A DNA stretch of 64,000 bases from Balneolaceae bacterium (GCA_007693745.1 REDA01000062.1:1-64000); one strand, 5' to 3'; counted from the first letter of the stretch, positions 8,681-18,672 are shown. Notes: generated from the sequence alone by a model not told the origin. Program-made: numbers and translations.

Positions 8681-11600
8681 TTACAGGGTTGTATCACTGT
8701 ACCATACACTTTTCAGCCTCTCCGATACTGAGTCAAAAGCGGAATAAAGGACCGGAACCACAACCAGAGTGAGAAATGTCGCAAAGGTAAGGCCACTGAT
8801 GATTGCGATTCCCATAGGTCCCCAGAATGCAGTGTTTTCAGAGCCAAACTGAAGTTTGGGATCGAAGGATCTGAACAGTTCAACAAAATCGATGTTGATA
8901 CCGAATGTCAGGGGAACGAGACCTAAAATTGTGGTAAGAGCCGTCAGTATTACCGGTCTGAAACGGATCAGACCTGCTTCAATGATCGCATTTTTCTTCT
9001 TGAGTCCCTGTTCCGTGAGTTGTTTTACATAGTCGAGCAGAACAATGTTGTTCACACACACAATGCCTGCCAGGGAGATGATCCCAATGAAGGTCATAAG
9101 TCCAAAAGGTGTTCGCGTTAGAATCAATCCCAGAAGCACACCAGTCAGACTCAGTCCAACTGCCGTCATGATAATGAGAGGAGAGACAATGCTGTTGAAT
9201 TTTGCAAGCATGACTAAAAATATCAGCGCAAAACCAACCATCAGTGCGGTGGTCAGGAATCCGAATGCTTCTTCCTGATCTTCACTCTCACCTGTGTATT
9301 GCATGGTGTATCCCTCCGGCAGATTCTGCTGATAGCCGGTCAGCCGCTGCTGTACTTGTGAAAGTATCTCCGGTCCGCTGAAACCCGGTGCTGCACGACC
9401 CTCAATGGTTGCCGTTCTCTGCAGGTTCAGGCGTGTGATACTGCCCAGACCCGTACCCTCTTCAAATGTTGCTACAGACACGAGCGGAATACTTGCACCC
9501 GCCATGGTTGTGATGTTCAGATCCCGCAGGCTTTCCAGCTCCCTCCGGTCCTCCGGACGCAGCCTCACCACAATATCGTATTCATCTTCACCATCACGCC
9601 ATTTACTCGCTTCAATTCCATTATTGGCAATCCGTATGGTTTGGGCGATATCTGCCATGCTCAGCCCCAGGCGGCTGGCACGCTCATGATCTACGATAAC
9701 TCTGTATTCAGGAATCCCGCCGCTCACGTTGTTGCGAACATCCACAAGTCCGGGTATGGATTGTGTCGTTGAAGCTTCCACAAGGAGTTGGGTGATCTCC
9801 CGTGTAATGCGTACGATCTCATCAAAATTCTCACCGGATACCTCAATATTAACGGGCGAGCCTGTGGGAGGGCCTATCTGTTCGCCATCGATGTTGATAT
9901 TGATATCCGGAATATCCCTGATCGCTTCCCTTAGTTTGGTCAGTGTGGCCCCCGAGGGTTCGGTTCGGTCCCCGAAATCAACCAGATTCAGCGTAAGCCT
10001 GGATCGCTCCGCACTCTGGCCGCCTCCGCCAAAAAACGGGTCACCGGACACACCCACATTGGTCTGCAGGTTTACAACGTTTGCCTTCACCAGCGGGTCT
10101 GTATCGATTAAATTATAAATACGCTGCTGAACGTCACGTGCAATCTCGTCGCTGCTGTTTACATTCATACCTATAGGACCTTCAAGCTCTATAATAATTC
10201 TGTTCGGATCCGTTTCAGGAAAAAATTCCACGCCGGTTGGTGCTATCGTAAATATTCCGATGATGAAGAAAAGGGTCGCCATCACTGCATTCAGCAACAG
10301 GGATCTGTTGTCTGTAATTATCAGCGGACTTTCACTTTTCCTGAGCATCCCCAGCAGCCCTGTTACGATGACGAGAAGCGGCACAGCCAAGAGTGTAATC
10401 CATACATCAGCAGACACTTCACTCGTTAGTGTTACGATAAAGAGAATGGCAGAATTAAATAGCGCCAGCAGAATTCCCGAGAACACGGAAATCTTTTTTC
10501 CTCTGAAGACAGCCTCCATAAAATGAATCAGTACCATCACACTCCCCAGGATAAAAAACAGTGCGGCAAGGCTTGTCAGAATCACGGACGCTGATGAAAA
10601 AAGTCCCACCAGACCGCCCAAAATTACCAGTAACAGGGCAAGTGCGAGACTGCCCAGGGCGAATGTATTGCGCAGCATCGCAAATCGTGGCCTGTAGTCG
10701 CGCTGCAGGAACGAGCGAAGCATCACCTTGTAGTACTTCAGTATCCTTGGCAGGGTTTTCTCTGTGAAACGAATCGATACCGGCTTTATCATATAGCGGT
10801 AGGTGACAAAGAAAAACAGAACCGTCAGAATGGAAACAGCAAGTGTGGTGAGATTTGCCATAGCCACTGCGATCACGGCAAAAATCAGAAGGCCGGCCAG
10901 AATCCCCTTCAAAACCGAACTGAACGGCTTCGATTTCTCTCCGTCCAGTTTTACAAGATATGCTGTAAGTACCGGATAGAGAACCAGCGCAACAAAAAGC
11001 GAACAGATGAGAACGATGATGAGCGTAAGGGGCAGGTAGCCCATGAACTGGCCGATGATACCCGGCCAGAACGTCATTGGAATAAACGCTGCAAGCAGTG
11101 TGGAGGTCGCGGCGATCAGTGCAAATCCAACTTCATCCGTTGCCCGCTTGGCGGCATCAAAGCGGTCATATCCCATCTCTCTGTACCTGTAGATATTTTC
11201 CACCACCACGATGGAGTTATCCACCAGAAGACCCAGTGCAATGATCAGGCTGAAGAGTATGATAAAATTTGCAGTATATCCAAGCGACAGCAGCACTACA
11301 AATCCTACCAGTATGGAGAGAGGTACAGCCGTACCCACCAGGATGGCATTACGTACACCCAGAAAGAAAACCAGCACCAGCACAACAAAAAGCATCCCGC
11401 TGATGATACTGTTTTCCAGATTGGATACCAGTTCCCTGATATCCTCGCTGGTATCTCCGGTAACAATAACACTGGTGCCGGAGGGTATTGCATATTGATC
11501 CAGCAGATTCAAAACCTCTTCAGTGGTATCCAGGATATTAACCCCGGGCCGTTTTTTTATATTCAGGCTGATCACCTGAAGATCCTGGATATCCTGCTCA

Positions 11601-12478
11601 GGCAGGTCGATTTTTTTACCGTTCTCATCCACTTTATAAGATCTCAGCCTTGCGAAGCTGTCACGTTCCCTGAAGCCAAAGACCACCTCAGCAACATCCC
11701 TCATGTAGACCAGGCCGGGCCCTCTCGGGCCTTCCCCGACAGGACGGGCAACCACGAGGTTTTCAATCTCTGAGGGATCCTCAAACTCACCGCTGACACG
11801 GATCAGATAACTCATCATATCCACATCTGTAGTCCCGCCGGGGATCGTCAGATTCCGGCTTTGAATCGCATTGATCAGCTGACCGAAGCTGAGACCGTAT
11901 CCATTCAGCTGAGCAAGATTCACATCCACCTGCACCTCCCGCTCCACAGCTCCCACAACTTCTACTTCCCGGATCCCCGAAAGAGTTTCCAGCGCTTCTT
12001 CGAGTCTTTCTGCGACTGTTGTCAATCTGGATATCGGATATTCCGCTGCAAGATTCACAGTCATGATCGGAAAATCGTCCAGGTCGATCTCAATAATAAA
12101 GGGCTCTTCAGCATCCGGGGGCAGATCGTTTCTGGCCAGATCCACCCTCTCCCTTAATCTCTGACTCGCCTCGGAAATTGGCACATCCAGATCAAATTCC
12201 ACAACAACACTGCTGAAACTCTCCGTGGTTGTAGAACGGATATCTTTCACCCCATTGATGCCCTGCAGCTGCCTTTCCACAGGCTGCGTAATGAGCGACT
12301 CCATATCTGAGGGAGAGATACCGGGATAAATGGTATTCACGATAAAAATCGGAATCTCGATAGAGGGATTGGACTCTTTGGGTATTGAACTGTAACTGTA
12401 TGCCCCTGCAATAATCAAAATGGCAGTCAGTACAATAATGACTGTCCTGTTTTTTAAAGTAATCTCGGTTAATCTCAT
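8681..12478 (-). CDS. RND efflux pump inner-membrane subunit with extra membrane insertion
   Basis: This 1265-residue AcrB-family proton/substrate antiporter would form the inner-membrane part of a tripartite pump. The family's TM1, the two large periplasmic loops and TM2-TM6 and TM7-TM12 are recognisable. The TM4 proton-relay motif reads GLLVDNSIVVVEN, with Asp420 kept and the second Asp of AcrB replaced by Asn421. Residues about 510-725 are an insertion between TM6 and TM7 that contains roughly six further hydrophobic segments. This explains why the protein is about 200 residues longer than AcrB. It is the last gene of a tetR-tolC-adaptor-pump operon, 32 bp after the adaptor. Confidence 0.94.
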   Translation of the reverse strand: MRLTEITLKNRTVIIVLTAILIIAGAYSYSSIPKESNPSIEIPIFIVNTIYPGISPSDMESLITQPVERQLQGINGVKDIRSTTTESFSSVVVEFDLDVPISEASQRLRERVDLARNDLPPDAEEPFIIEIDLDDFPIMTVNLAAEYPISRLTTVAERLEEALETLSGIREVEVVGAVEREVQVDVNLAQLNGYGLSFGQLINAIQSRNLTIPGGTTDVDMMSYLIRVSGEFEDPSEIENLVVARPVGEGPRGPGLVYMRDVAEVVFGFRERDSFARLRSYKVDENGKKIDLPEQDIQDLQVISLNIKKRPGVNILDTTEEVLNLLDQYAIPSGTSVIVTGDTSEDIRELVSNLENSIISGMLFVVLVLVFFLGVRNAILVGTAVPLSILVGFVVLLSLGYTANFIILFSLIIALGLLVDNSIVVVENIYRYREMGYDRFDAAKRATDEVGFALIAATSTLLAAFIPMTFWPGIIGQFMGYLPLTLIIVLICSLFVALVLYPVLTAYLVKLDGEKSKPFSSVLKGILAGLLIFAVIAVAMANLTTLAVSILTVLFFFVTYRYMIKPVSIRFTEKTLPRILKYYKVMLRSFLQRDYRPRFAMLRNTFALGSLALALLLVILGGLVGLFSSASVILTSLAALFFILGSVMVLIHFMEAVFRGKKISVFSGILLALFNSAILFIVTLTSEVSADVWITLLAVPLLVIVTGLLGMLRKSESPLIITDNRSLLLNAVMATLFFIIGIFTIAPTGVEFFPETDPNRIIIELEGPIGMNVNSSDEIARDVQQRIYNLIDTDPLVKANVVNLQTNVGVSGDPFFGGGGQSAERSRLTLNLVDFGDRTEPSGATLTKLREAIRDIPDININIDGEQIGPPTGSPVNIEVSGENFDEIVRITREITQLLVEASTTQSIPGLVDVRNNVSGGIPEYRVIVDHERASRLGLSMADIAQTIRIANNGIEASKWRDGEDEYDIVVRLRPEDRRELESLRDLNITTMAGASIPLVSVATFEEGTGLGSITRLNLQRTATIEGRAAPGFSGPEILSQVQQRLTGYQQNLPEGYTMQYTGESEDQEEAFGFLTTALMVGFALIFLVMLAKFNSIVSPLIIMTAVGLSLTGVLLGLILTRTPFGLMTFIGIISLAGIVCVNNIVLLDYVKQLTEQGLKKKNAIIEAGLIRFRPVILTALTTILGLVPLTFGINIDFVELFRSFDPKLQFGSENTAFWGPMGIAIISGLTFATFLTLVVVPVLYSAFDSVSERLKSVWYSDTTL

Positions 12479-12510
12479 AGATATAGATCCTTTCGCATGA
12501 AACTGTTAAT

Positions 12511-13632
12511 TCAATTCTGGTGGGACGCTGTCTGAACGTCTGCCTTTATCAGCCTGACTGCCCTCTCCCGGCTCGATTCACTGGAAAGGATATTGAGCTC
12601 GTCCCCGATACTGAGAGTCCGCATCCCGGAAACTACAACTTCATCCCCCTCACGAATACCACTTAGTATCTGTATCAGTGAACCCGAAGCCATACCCGTG
12701 GTTACTGATACAAGATCTGATACTTTTTTCCCGTTCTCCATTACTGATTTGAAAACAAAAACTCCTGTCTCGTCCCGGATCACAGCCGTGCGTGGAATCA
12801 CAATCGTATTTCTGATAACTGCTCTTCTGACTCTCAGATCCGCAATCATATCGGGTTTCAGTCTTCCGTCCTGATTTTCCAGTTCAACTTCAATGGCGAA
12901 GGTTCGGGTATCCGGATCAATGACACTTCCTGCATAGGTGATCGATCCCGCCCTTACATTATCATCGAGGGAGCGGAGAATAATCTCAACCGGGTCGCCC
13001 TCCGATATCTCTCCCGAATAGCGTTCCGGAATCCCGGCTGTGACACGAATTTTATCGCTGTTTACCAGTCGGACTACGGGCTGACCGGGATTAACAAGCT
13101 CACCGGTACGAATCATCCTCTCTTCAATCCTCCCCGAAAATGGAGCCACGATTCGTGTGTCTCCCAGCTGTTTTTCAGCCAGATCCAGTTGTGATCTGGC
13201 CTGATCGCGCTGAGCGCGTGCGCTCAGGAAATCCTGTGTGCTGATGATAGAATCGGCATAGAGTGCTTCCAGTCTTTCGTATGTATCGAGTGCAAGTTCA
13301 AATCCTGCGCTGGCCGCGCTGTACTGCGCCTGAATCATCCGGTCGTCCAGCTGAATCATCACATCGCCCTTACGTACCTCTTCCCCTCTGTTCAGGATTG
13401 AGAGAACGCGGCCGGAACTTTCAGAAGCCACTGTGGCATCTTCAAGTGCTTCAACTTTGCCGGTCAGCCTGATTGAATCCTCAAAGTCGCCGGGTTCAAT
13501 TCGTACTGTTTCAACAGAGACTGATCTCGCATTGTTCTGTGTGGTTTCTTCTTTCGGTTCACCGTTTCCGGAACAGCTGTTCACTGTAAGCACAACTCCG
13601 GCAATCAGGAGTAAGAGATAGGAATTCTTCAT
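12511..13632 (-). CDS. RND periplasmic adaptor (membrane fusion) lipoprotein
   Basis: The 373-residue HlyD/AcrA-type adaptor has a lipobox (VNSC, Cys20). A biotinyl-lipoyl-like half motif, a short coiled-coil hairpin (about residues 95-155) and beta-barrel and membrane-proximal domains follow. It would link the RND pump to the TolC-like channel. The gene is 14 bp downstream of the tolC-like gene and directly precedes the pump gene. Confidence 0.94.
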   Translation of the reverse strand: MKNSYLLLLIAGVVLTVNSCSGNGEPKEETTQNNARSVSVETVRIEPGDFEDSIRLTGKVEALEDATVASESSGRVLSILNRGEEVRKGDVMIQLDDRMIQAQYSAASAGFELALDTYERLEALYADSIISTQDFLSARAQRDQARSQLDLAEKQLGDTRIVAPFSGRIEERMIRTGELVNPGQPVVRLVNSDKIRVTAGIPERYSGEISEGDPVEIILRSLDDNVRAGSITYAGSVIDPDTRTFAIEVELENQDGRLKPDMIADLRVRRAVIRNTIVIPRTAVIRDETGVFVFKSVMENGKKVSDLVSVTTGMASGSLIQILSGIREGDEVVVSGMRTLSIGDELNILSSESSRERAVRLIKADVQTASHQN

Positions 13633-13646
13633 GATTTAATCTGTTG

Positions 13647-15275
13647 TTAATCGTTAAATATCGGTTTTCCGATGGCTTTGTCATACTGACTCAGGGCAAT
13701 CAGATAGTCATACACTGCGGCCAGATAGTTCAGCCGGCTCTGATCGAGCAGAGATGAGGCCTGCCGTTCCTGCAGGGGAGTTCCCACCCCTTCACTTAGC
13801 CGCCTCATGGAAAACTCGTAGTTAAGCTCGGCCTGTTCCAGGTTTCGTTCCTGACTCTGAATTCTCTTCAATGCCGTTTCAAGGCTTCTGACTACCTGTT
13901 CGATTTCCAGATAAACTGCGTTCTTCTGGAATTCCCTGTCAATTTCAGCCTGCCTGACTGCGATTCTGCTCTGTTCAACACGCATGCGGGTCTGAAAACC
14001 GGTAAAAATGGCCCAGTTGAACCGGAGCCCTACGGAAACAGCGGGGTTCCAGTAGGAATTACTGAAAAAACTTCTGGATTCCGAACCATAGGTAAAATCT
14101 TCATCCTGTACCTGAAAAATCCTGGTTCGGTTTGAGGGGACCTGTCCGATATAGGATGCATTTGCGAAGGCGTTCACAGTGGGCATAAAGGAGGAACGCG
14201 TGATCTCACTCTGAACATTGAGCAGTTCAATCAGTCCTTCACTCTGCCGAAGTTCGGGTCTCTGTTCAATTGCAAGGGCGTAGGCTGTGCCTGGTTCCAA
14301 AAGATCGGGAAGCTGCGATTCATCAAACTGCAGTGCCCCTCTGAGATTGAGACGGGTTTGCGCCGGAATCCCAAGCTGCAGTGCCAGGTTTTTTACAGCA
14401 AGTTCTGTCTGATTCTCAACCTCCAGCAGGCTTGTTTCAAGATTTACCAGCTCTACTTCAGCACTGACTCGATCAAATTTGGACAGCATTCCCGCCTCTA
14501 CGGCTCTGGCCGTTTCACGTACCGTCTCTCTCAGGCGATCTACACTGGCAGCAAGCACACGATTCTGTTCAATCGCAAGGAGTGCCGTGTAGAATGAGAT
14601 GCGGATCTGTTCAACAACAATCTGACGGTCAAGCTCGGCCTGGTCTTCGTTCAGTTCACGTACCTGTCTTGCACCGCGGATCGCGGCAAATGCAGCTCCG
14701 TTATAAATAGTCTGCCCTATGGACAGCCCAAAATCAAATTGATTTTCTACCGCAAAGGGATTGCTGCCGTCAAAACCCGGCGGGGTGAGTCCTGCCTGCT
14801 CAAAACCCTGCCTCTGTCTGTCAAAGTATTCATCAATCGCGATCGGTACTGTTTCCGGATTGTCATCGGTTCTCGCGCTCTCATTGTAAGCCAGCCATTC
14901 AATAGCACCCAGACTGTCAAAAAATCCGCCCGCATCAGATCCTGCAAAAGGATTGGGTGTTTTCAGATTCCGGGTGTACCCGCCTGATGAAGAGAGCTGA
15001 GGATAGACTGAACCCCAGGCTTCGAGGATCTGCGCTTCTGCATTTTCAATATCCAGCAAGCCCCGCCGGATCATGTAATTATTCACAAGTGCAATTTGAA
15101 TCGCTTCCTCAACTGTGATAGTTAACTCCTGCGGAAAATCCCTCTCCTGCGCCATGGCATCCATTTCGGTCACGCCGGCAACTCCCAGCACAAATGCAAA
15201 AAAGAGCAGCCATTTGCCGGTAACCCCAACCTTCAGTAAATACATAGTTTTTTTGTTCAACTTATTGTTAATCAA
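13647..15275 (-). CDS. TolC-family outer membrane efflux protein
   Basis: The 542-residue protein has a signal peptide (cleavage near DAMAQ), two outer-membrane-efflux repeats and long helical segments with regular heptads, as in TolC/OprM. It would be the outer membrane channel of the pump encoded downstream. An in-frame ATG at 15245 (MYLLKVG) gives a cleaner signal peptide and may be the actual start. The gene begins 48 bp after the stop of the TetR gene. Confidence 0.93.
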   Translation of the reverse strand: MINNKLNKKTMYLLKVGVTGKWLLFFAFVLGVAGVTEMDAMAQERDFPQELTITVEEAIQIALVNNYMIRRGLLDIENAEAQILEAWGSVYPQLSSSGGYTRNLKTPNPFAGSDAGGFFDSLGAIEWLAYNESARTDDNPETVPIAIDEYFDRQRQGFEQAGLTPPGFDGSNPFAVENQFDFGLSIGQTIYNGAAFAAIRGARQVRELNEDQAELDRQIVVEQIRISFYTALLAIEQNRVLAASVDRLRETVRETARAVEAGMLSKFDRVSAEVELVNLETSLLEVENQTELAVKNLALQLGIPAQTRLNLRGALQFDESQLPDLLEPGTAYALAIEQRPELRQSEGLIELLNVQSEITRSSFMPTVNAFANASYIGQVPSNRTRIFQVQDEDFTYGSESRSFFSNSYWNPAVSVGLRFNWAIFTGFQTRMRVEQSRIAVRQAEIDREFQKNAVYLEIEQVVRSLETALKRIQSQERNLEQAELNYEFSMRRLSEGVGTPLQERQASSLLDQSRLNYLAAVYDYLIALSQYDKAIGKPIFND

Positions 15276-15323
15276 ATCTCTGTTTCGTACGGATTAACCT
15301 TCGTCATGTTTCACAATTTATGA

Positions 15324-15977
15324 CTATTGGTCATTTTTTATTCCAGAACGCAGTACATCGATAAAAATGCCCAGCAGGGAAGCGTAATCCATTTCTTCAC
15401 TGCCAGAGTGTTCCGCTGATTTCAGAATCTCACTCTGATGAGCCGCATGAACCACACCACGGGAGGCGCTCCAGATAATCAAACCCAGCTTGTACGGATC
15501 ATGGCTGTTCCTGATGGACCCATCCTGTATACCAATCTGAAGCGACCTCACGATGTAGGTCATCGCCTCTTTTGCATGTTTCTCGCATTCTTTTGTCAGT
15601 GAGCTTTCCGTCAAAATATTGTTTTTTAACAGATTCTCGTAATAACTTGCTGCCATGAAAAAGACCGGATTTTTCTTAATAAAACGGAGATAGGCGTTTC
15701 CGAGCTCATCCAGGATTTCAATTCCACTCTTATTTTGCAGGATAATCTCCCTGAGCTGCTGATTGAGAAGCCCGGAACCGCGTTCATTTATCGCCAGATA
15801 AATATCTGCTTTATTCCTGAAGTAGAGATAGAGTGTACCCTTGCCGAGATCTGCTTCCCTGGCGATTTCATTCATGGTAGCCTGTTCAAATCCATTTCGC
15901 CTGATCACTTCAACAGCTGAGTCGATGATCAGTTCTCTTCGGATCTCCTTTTTCCTTTCCCTTTTGGTTTTCCTCAT
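15324..15977 (-). CDS. TetR-family transcriptional regulator
   Basis: The 217-residue protein has a basic N-terminus and a TetR helix-turn-helix (about residues 10-60; MNEIAREADLGKGTLYLYF). A ligand-binding helical domain follows. The frame stays open upstream to 16181, but that would overlap the divergent EamA gene, and only the segment from MRKTKRERKK looks like TetR, so I place the start at 15977. As first gene of the efflux operon it probably represses its own operon, and possibly the divergent EamA gene, from the 106-bp shared region. Confidence 0.9.
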   Translation of the reverse strand: MRKTKRERKKEIRRELIIDSAVEVIRRNGFEQATMNEIAREADLGKGTLYLYFRNKADIYLAINERGSGLLNQQLREIILQNKSGIEILDELGNAYLRFIKKNPVFFMAASYYENLLKNNILTESSLTKECEKHAKEAMTYIVRSLQIGIQDGSIRNSHDPYKLGLIIWSASRGVVHAAHQSEILKSAEHSGSEEMDYASLLGIFIDVLRSGIKNDQ

Positions 15978-16058
15978 AAGTGACCGGGAGTCATTTTTCA
16001 AAGTGATTAAAAGTAAATCTTTGTGAAGTTCGTTCCTAATCCTTCCTGAAAATCTGAT

Positions 16059-16066
16059 TATCTTTG
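16059..16066 (+). promoter_or_regulatory. Candidate Bacteroidota-type -7 box for the EamA gene
   Basis: TATCTTTG fits the TAnnTTTG -7 consensus of the Bacteroidota housekeeping sigma factor and lies 17 bp before the ATG at 16084. No -33 TTTG at the usual spacing is evident, so this is tentative. Confidence 0.35.
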
Positions 16067-16083
16067 GTTCTGAACACACTCTT

Positions 16084-16986
16084 ATGACCTCAAAACCTGA
16101 AAAAATCAGTGCAGATGTTGCACTTTTCTCCATCGCCTTTGTGTGGGCCCTTAATTTTACCGTAATCAAGGCAAGCCTCACTGAAATAGACCCCTATTCA
16201 TTCAATGCGTTACGATTCATACTGGCTGCCGGGTTCATCTGGATTGTTATCTACAGAAAGAAAGCATGGTTTCGTGTAAATAAAGAGGACTGGAAAGGAC
16301 TGATTCCCCTGGCACTGATCGGCAATCTGTTATATCAGTGGCTCTTTATTGCAGGAATTGACCTCACGCTGGCGGCTAATGCCGCACTGATGCTGGGCAC
16401 CATCCCTATTTGGGTGGCTGTTTTATCACACTTTACCGGCTTTGAAAAGCTGAACCGTATTACTTTTTACGGTGTTTTACTTGCGTTCTGTGGAATTGGT
16501 CTCATTATATTTTTCGGCAAGGAACCCATTTCATTTGGTTCGGATACCTTTACAGGAGACCTTGCCATTCTTGCTGCCGCCGTTGTATGGGCTGTTTTTA
16601 CCATTTATTCGAAATCCTTTCTGACTCGCTATACCCCTCTTCAGCTTTCGGCGTTCATGACCACCTGCGGAGCCATTGTTCTGACGGCTCTTGCTGTTCC
16701 CTTTGCAGCCGCCACAGAATGGGGCTCTGTCTCCTGGGCCGGCTGGTCCGGGGTCGCCTACAGCGGAATCCTCGCTATCGGGCTGGCATATATCATCTGG
16801 AATAACGGTATCATGAAAGTGGGTGCTGTACGCACTGCAACCTATCAGAACATGGTACCCGTTCTTGGTCTCTTTTTCGGGATTATTCTGCTGAATGAGA
16901 CACTTCAACCTCTTCAGTATACAGGAGCTGCAGTCGTGATCGGGGGGATTTTAATCACGCGTTACTCGCAGCGGATCACTCTCTGA
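16084..16986 (+). CDS. EamA (DMT superfamily) transporter
   Basis: The 300-residue protein has about ten hydrophobic helices in two EamA repeats (second repeat from about residue 155). It is divergent from the TetR/efflux operon, so it may share regulation by that TetR protein. Substrate is unknown. Its 3' end overlaps the convergent pyrB gene by 11 bp. Confidence 0.92.
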   Translation: MTSKPEKISADVALFSIAFVWALNFTVIKASLTEIDPYSFNALRFILAAGFIWIVIYRKKAWFRVNKEDWKGLIPLALIGNLLYQWLFIAGIDLTLAANAALMLGTIPIWVAVLSHFTGFEKLNRITFYGVLLAFCGIGLIIFFGKEPISFGSDTFTGDLAILAAAVVWAVFTIYSKSFLTRYTPLQLSAFMTTCGAIVLTALAVPFAAATEWGSVSWAGWSGVAYSGILAIGLAYIIWNNGIMKVGAVRTATYQNMVPVLGLFFGIILLNETLQPLQYTGAAVVIGGILITRYSQRITL

Positions 16987-17929
16987 CGCGACCGCTCAAC
17001 AGATAGAGAACTGCCATGCGAATGGCGAGGCCGTTGGTTACCTGATTCAGGATCACAGCCCTTTCACTATCCGCCACACGGCTTTCCATCTCCACTCCCC
17101 TGTTTATCGGGCCCGGATGCATGATGATGAAATCAGGATATTTTTCCAGATGTGCCATCTTTATACCAAATAGATGATGGTATTCTCTCAGGCTTGGAAA
17201 CAGATCTGTAACCTGCCCCATCCGCTCCATCTGAATGCGCAGTGCCATTGCCACATCACACCAGGCGAGGGTTTCATCCAGATTCCATGAGACATTGGCT
17301 CCCATCGATTCCACAAAGGCCGGCATCAGTGTTTTGGGCCCGCAGACAGTGACTTCTGCCCCAACTTTTTTTAAACCCAGTATATTGGAACGCACCACAC
17401 GGCTGTAACTTATGTCGCCAATGATGGCAATTTTCCTGCCCCTGAGATCCGGGTGAATCTGCTGAATCGTAAAAAGATCGAGCAGTGCCTGAGTAGGGTG
17501 TTCGTGTGCACCGTCACCTGCATTGATGATGGAAGCGTCCACACATTTTGTGAGAAAATGAGGTACTCCCGGTCCCTCATGCCTTACCACAACCATATCA
17601 ATCTTCATGGAACTGATATTCTGAATGGTATCCCTGAGGGTTTCCCCTTTTCTTGTACTGGAGGTGCTTGCTGAAAAATTAACCACATCTGCACCCATTC
17701 GCCTCTGCGCAAGCTCAAAGGAGAGACGGGTTCGGGTGCTGTTTTCATAAAACAGGTTCACAATTGTCTTATCCCGCAGTGTCGGGATTTTCGGGACCGG
17801 GCGCTCAAGAACTTCACGGAATGTTTTTGCCTGTTCCAGAACATAGAGGATGTCCTCAGCCGAATAATCAGAAAGCCCCAGGAGGTGAGAATGGTTAAAC
17901 TGATATACACGTTCAGGCGTTTCAGCCAT
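16976..17929 (-). CDS. pyrB: Aspartate carbamoyltransferase catalytic subunit
   Basis: The 317-residue enzyme makes N-carbamoyl-aspartate from carbamoyl phosphate and aspartate in pyrimidine synthesis. The carbamoyl-phosphate loop STRTRLSFE (about residues 64-72), HPTQALLDL and the C-terminal HPGPINRGVE motif are intact. It overlaps pyrR by 8 bp, and no pyrI regulatory subunit is present. The pyrR-pyrB order resembles Gram-positive and other PyrR-controlled operons. Confidence 0.96.
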   Translation of the reverse strand: MAETPERVYQFNHSHLLGLSDYSAEDILYVLEQAKTFREVLERPVPKIPTLRDKTIVNLFYENSTRTRLSFELAQRRMGADVVNFSASTSSTRKGETLRDTIQNISSMKIDMVVVRHEGPGVPHFLTKCVDASIINAGDGAHEHPTQALLDLFTIQQIHPDLRGRKIAIIGDISYSRVVRSNILGLKKVGAEVTVCGPKTLMPAFVESMGANVSWNLDETLAWCDVAMALRIQMERMGQVTDLFPSLREYHHLFGIKMAHLEKYPDFIIMHPGPINRGVEMESRVADSERAVILNQVTNGLAIRMAVLYLLSGRVRE

Positions 17930-18494
17930 TCGTACCTCCTTTTATAAGATAGACAGCGTCTTCGCCGTCCAGTTCTCTTACTTTCACAAGTACCTCTTCC
18001 TCTGCGTGAGTAGGCAGCTTCATCCCCACGTAATCTGCACCGACCGGCAGCTCTCTGTGCCCTCTGTCGATCATGCAGCAAAAGCGAATGCTTCTGGGTC
18101 TGCCATAGGCCATGAGCGCATCCATGGCAGAACGGACTGTGCGTCCGGTATAGAGTACATCATCTACCAGAATAATATCTCTGTTATACAGATCAAAAGG
18201 GATTTCCGTAACCTTAACCTCTGGCATTTTCATTCTGGAACGAAAGTCATCCCGGTAAAACGTTACATCCAGAGTCCCAAAATCAGGTGTTACCCCCATC
18301 TCTCTTTCGATCAGTGAGAGTATTCTTTTGCCCATGTAAACGCCTCTTGTCTGCATTCCGATTATTGCGGGCTCGGAAGGGTCGTCATAGGGTTCAAGAA
18401 ATTGCCAGGCGAACCGCAAATAGGTACGGGTCACATCTTTTTCCGACATAATTCTGGCACTTTCCAAAACAGATAGAGGGCTTGGGTTATGCAT
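17922..18494 (-). CDS. pyrR: Bifunctional pyr operon regulator / uracil phosphoribosyltransferase
   Basis: The 190-residue type I phosphoribosyltransferase carries the PRPP loop ILVDDVLYTGRTVRSAMDA. Length and N-terminus match PyrR, which has uracil phosphoribosyltransferase activity and in several bacteria binds pyr mRNA to control attenuation. It heads a pyrR-pyrB unit with an 8-bp overlap. An 8-bp inverted repeat lies just upstream of the start (18502-18530). Confidence 0.94.
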   Translation of the reverse strand: MHNPSPLSVLESARIMSEKDVTRTYLRFAWQFLEPYDDPSEPAIIGMQTRGVYMGKRILSLIEREMGVTPDFGTLDVTFYRDDFRSRMKMPEVKVTEIPFDLYNRDIILVDDVLYTGRTVRSAMDALMAYGRPRSIRFCCMIDRGHRELPVGADYVGMKLPTHAEEEVLVKVRELDGEDAVYLIKGGTNG

Positions 18495-18501
18495 TTAAAT
18501 T

Positions 18502-18530
18502 AGTGATTGAATGAGTGCAAAACAATCACT
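18502..18530 (-). promoter_or_regulatory. Inverted repeat immediately upstream of pyrR
   Basis: AGTGATTG-N13-CAATCACT is a perfect 8-bp inverted repeat ending 8 bp before the pyrR start codon. It could be an operator or a leader hairpin covering the initiation region. It does not obviously match the Bacillus PyrR binding loop and no T-run follows, so a terminator role is unlikely. Confidence 0.4.
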
Positions 18531-18672
18531 TTACTGCGAATCGGCCGGAAACTATTTAGCCCTTCTTCTGCCTTTTCGCAAAAAAGCAACTCCCCTGATA
18601 TTGCAGCCAGATTACGCTATTACGCTTTGGCGTTGAATGCGAACCGTACTTCCGGGTTTTCAATCTCCTCAG

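Noticed and set aside
15978-16181. Upstream extension of the TetR frame to 16181
   Set aside because: The extra 68 residues overlap the divergent EamA gene, do not resemble TetR, and the natural start MRKTKRERKK is at 15977.
18541-18672. Possible attenuator or small gene between pyrR and the exported-protein gene
   Set aside because: No stem with a T-run and no convincing start or coding pattern could be found.
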